Below, piece by piece: positions 60,546 to 64,000 of a stretch of 64,000 nucleotides of DNA. The stretch's first letter is position 1. Each line of letters opens with the position of its first letter. The notes under the pieces were generated by a model, which was not told the origin of the DNA, did not search any database, and worked only from the letters and a program-made list of their open reading frames with translations. The stretch lies in contig NC_066581.1 of assembly GCF_024323335.1 (NCBI RefSeq), forward strand, positions 343,172,399 to 343,236,398. Reading direction: 5' to 3'. The position numbers and the translations under genes are program-made. The DNA is from Lathyrus oleraceus. Taxonomy: Eukaryota > Streptophyta > Magnoliopsida > Fabales > Fabaceae.

Positions 60546-63500
60546 TGTAGCGGTAAATTCATGACCATTAAGCTATGGATAAACTTAACGTCAATAAAAC
60601 CAGAGTTGCCACCGCGCTTTTATAATTTCCAAAGGAAAAGGGAAAAGTACGAACAAAACCCAAAGATAAGAATTTTTCAAATCAAAACTAATAAAATGCC
60701 AGAGATTATAGGTAAGGGGGTTGGTTACACAGAGGGAAGGTGTTAGCACCCAAAGTGTCCTAGGTACTCCTAGGGAGTCCTTTTTATGTGCGTATGTGTG
60801 TTGGTATAAAATGATGTTTGAGAAAAATAGAGTGTGGGGATGAGAAAAGAATTTATTAGTTATACTTTTGTGTTTGACAAGACCTTCGGACTTGTGCCTA
60901 CGTACCAACATAAAAATGAGGGACCAAAACCTCGTAGTTCGTGGTATCAATTTCAAAATGAGTGGATTTCTTTTAATTAAAAGTTAAGTTTAAAAGACGC
61001 ACAAAAGGCCCAAAAGTTTGAATGAGTTTTAGTTCTTTTTGTCTTTTGAAATTTTAAGTCAATATGGTTAAGTTTATTTACAAGTTTGATTTAAGAAAAA
61101 GAGTTTTAAAAAAAGGCAAAGGCATAAGGCCAAAGTTTCTAGTTTGCAATAAAGTCTAAATTTTAAAATCACAAGCAAAGAAAGTTTTTGAAAAAGGGGG
61201 AGAGATTTTGAAATTTAAGAAGTGGGAGGAGATGAAAAGACTAATCCTAAGCATAAAATTAAAAGTTAAGAGTTGAAAAGATCTGGTCAATGGAATGCAA
61301 TCCAACAGACAAGAATGTCATATAGAAAATCCACTTTCCCTTTGGACTTTGAATCAAGCAATAATCAGCAAACAATTAGCAATATGAAGAGCAAGGCATC
61401 AAATAAAGATGGCCACATCCAAGCAGACAAATCCATAACTAACAATCTTCTTTGTCTTCTCATGTATCAGATGAAATACTTCTTGATTTTTGCTCAAAAT
61501 AAGGTGTAACATGAGATCAAAATAACAATAACTTGGTCAAATCACAATAACTGGTCTCATAAATGTTGGCATTGGCTAAGTCCTTTTGCATATGGAACAT
61601 TGCCTAATTCTAAGTCCCAAAAGCTCATATCAAATCCAACAGTCCACACAAACATTTTTTAGGGTTTTTATTGTTTATTAAGTATTTTAAGGTCCTAAGA
61701 CCACAAAGACAAACAAAGTGCACAAACAAATATATACAATCACAATATGTGGCTCAAATGAGCAAAGTAAAAATGACATAAACATAAACAATTTAAATGC
61801 TATGTGAATGACAAATGAATGGTAAATGACATGAAATTAAATTGCATAAAGTAAATAACTTGAAAGTAAAAGTTATATTAATACAAGTTAGTCAAATGTT
61901 AGTTGATTAGATGTTAGTGATGTTTTTCTTTTCAATTTGATTAAGTCATTCTTTGGAGAACACTCAACCATCTCTTCATAAGCATGGATTCTTGAACCAA
62001 GACATCTTCCAAAGGAAGGAAAAAATTCTAAGTTTCCATACAATACCATGAAATATGGGAGACTTACAATCTCACTTACTAGAATGCTATGCCTTTAGGG
62101 TCAAATTTAGCTCCATGTTAAGCAATCGTAATTGGACTTATGTAGAAGTCACAACTATCTGAGGTCGGACAATAAAAATTTAGGTGCTAATGCATGTTAG
62201 AGGTTTGGTATAATGAACCAAACTCCTAAAACATATCACACACTAAAAAAACAAATCAAAGGGGTGAACCTATCTCATCCATACTTGTATTGGTTCATCT
62301 AACACAAGGTTATTGATGAATCAATTAGCCTTAGGATTTTGAGATTTCATTGGTCAATGAAAGGGATGGGATAGAATAGGATTGAAGATGAAGAGGGATG
62401 AGGGATGAGAGAAATACAAATTGGTCATGGTAGGAATTTTATCAAATTAAAATCATTCATTCATTTTCGAAGATGAAATGTACATTTCATCAATCCCCTA
62501 AATCCAATGATTTTAACTTAACAAAAGTCAAATCAACCTTGACCAAGGCCTAAACATATAGTCAAACATCACAAGTCAATAAAAATGACTCAACATAATT
62601 TCTATACAATTAATCAATTAAAAATCAAATTAAAAATACATTTAAATTAAATTTAGTTTGGTCAAAACCTAAAACCTCTTCAAAATACCAAATAAATGGC
62701 CAAGAGATTTATCCTAGGCCAAACAAGGTCAAAGGACCTTAGAAAAAAAATTTCATGATTTTTTGAAAAGTCAGAACTATTTTTAAACAATTTAAAATAT
62801 GCACAAAAACAATTAATTCATGAAAAATATCAAAATTAATCCAAAAAATAATTTTAATTCAGAAAATGAAAGAGAAAAATATTTAAAGATTTTTGGTGAA
62901 AGTCCCATATTTTTTGGATTAAAAATGAAATTAATATGAATTAATCAAAATAACTCAATTAAATGAAAAATCAGAAAATACAAAAAAACAAGGGTCATCA
63001 GATCTCCCTCATTGATTGAGGTGGCAGATATGATGGCCACACGCGCGCGTTCCACCATACACCAAGTCACATGCGTTGTAAGTGTGGTAATCAGAACCAA
63101 GGGCTGAGATTAAAACATTTTGAATGGATCATGTGGTTGAGAGGTGTGACAACACACCACCGAAGCTAGGGCTCCGGTCTTCTTCTCCGGTGGACCGCAC
63201 CGGACTGGTCCACCATCAACCATCACCAAAATGAAAAACAAAGACATGGATTTCAAGAAAAAATGATCAGGAGCTCGAATCTGGCCTCAATTTTCTCCAA
63301 TTCCAAGTATATAAAAAGATACAGGGATTTAAATTTTGAGGATCATGAACATAGTTGCTTTGATTTGACCTCAAAACAACTCAATCTTGTTGCCTACATT
63401 GGTAGGACTTCAGCCAACCAAAAATCACAAAAAATGGTGAAGAATTGAGAGAGAATCGAAGAGATGAAGTTTCTGAAAAATCACCTTCGAGTTGATCTAA

Positions 63501-64000
63501 TTTCACTTGATCTTGATATGGATTTACTTGCTTTCTCTTCCTCTTACTTGCAGAAGCCAATTAAGATGAAAAGGGAAGTGAATTTCTGGAGTTTGAACTT
63601 CCAAATAGAAGATGAAGTTCAAGCTCGATTTCAAGAGAAACCTTCAGAAATCCTATGGAAACGAGGGTTTGGATCAGTCTAGCAAAGCTTGGACAGGGTG
63701 TGGATGTAGTTTCTGAAGCCATGAGCTTGTTTAGATAGGCATTGGAATTAATTTTTGCACCACTTGAAATTTTCCAAATTTGGAAACTAACTTGCATGGA
63801 TGCATGGGCAATGATTTGGGCCTAAGGAATGATGCAATCCATCTCCAATTCGTGTGCAATTGATGCTGAAGTCATTACAATGAAGCATGCAAATAAGAAT
63901 AATCACTTGAATCCAAAACTTGCCAAAACAAATCCCACAATGGAGTCATGCGCAAGTCCCTCAATTTTGACCCAAATGAGATGATCTTGGACTTCTTGGA
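60546..64000 (-). mobile_element. Second Ogre/Tat LTR (minus strand), incomplete
   Basis: Starts TGTAGCGG, the complement of the CCGCTACA end of Ogre LTRs. It then shows in reverse order the same landmarks: the complement of AGCGCGGTGGCAACTC (near 60605), the complement of TAACACCTTCCC...ACATAACCAACCCCCTTA (near 60710-60750), CCTAGGTACTCCTAGGGAGTCC near 60761, and the CTACG/CGTAG module (60898-60937). Overall it is diverged from the first Ogre, so it is another family member. At 3.4 kb it has not reached its outer end, and whether a full element follows is unknown. The target flank is ATATG (60541-60545). The open frames inside are unsupported. Confidence 0.85.

Noticed and set aside
60543..60956. 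Overlapping frames on both strands at the start of Ogre-2
   Set aside because: They lie in the conserved 3' end of an Ogre-type LTR, which is noncoding in the matching elements.

Overview
This window is eukaryotic, AT-rich plant DNA made almost entirely of transposable elements. The Ogre/Tat Ty3-gypsy elements with roughly 5-kb LTRs, an ORF1 upstream of gag and an intron between protease and reverse transcriptase point to a legume, most likely tribe Fabeae (Pisum/Vicia/Lathyrus/Lens type). That placement is inference from element type. I see no convincing host gene, no tRNA or rRNA and no CRISPR array.

Left part (1-10461): the right end of a hAT-like element (1-319); LTR-like and low-complexity DNA; a broken Ty3-gypsy gag (4634-5551); two very long (TA)n tracts; and a LINE reverse-transcriptase relic (minus strand) interrupted by a 567-bp MITE.

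Central nest (10462-47441): two CACTA-type ends face each other 37 kb apart and enclose at least two nested sets. First, a decayed copia gag (copia A) is split by a 5109-bp Tat/Ogre solo LTR (13008-18116, TSD CTTAG). Second, a minus-strand Ty1-copia element (copia B, 19786-46757, TSD ATATT) is split inside its protease active site by a 21,970-bp Ogre element (23233-45202, TSD GCATC). The Ogre carries both LTRs, a PBS, ORF1, gag, protease, an intron whose removal restores the frame, a 1040-codon RT/RNase H/aRNH/integrase block and a 2.8-kb 3' noncoding tail. A few in-frame stops break it.

Right nest (49615-64000): a Tnt1-like copia element (copia C, plus strand) is cut in its RT by a minus-strand Athila-like element (53290 onward) that lacks RT/integrase but keeps gag, protease and env-like relics. 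The 5' LTR of that element is in turn cut at 60546 by a second, diverged Ogre/Tat LTR (minus strand) that runs off the window.

Inferred order of events: CACTA, then copia A and copia B, then the solo-LTR parent and Ogre; on the right, copia C, then Athila, then Ogre-2. The most novel signals are two candidate structured-RNA modules in the Ogre/Tat elements. One is a hairpin pair near the 3' end of the LTRs, present three times in the solo LTR with compensatory changes and again in both Ogre families. The other is a run of three hairpins just after the Ogre pol stop.
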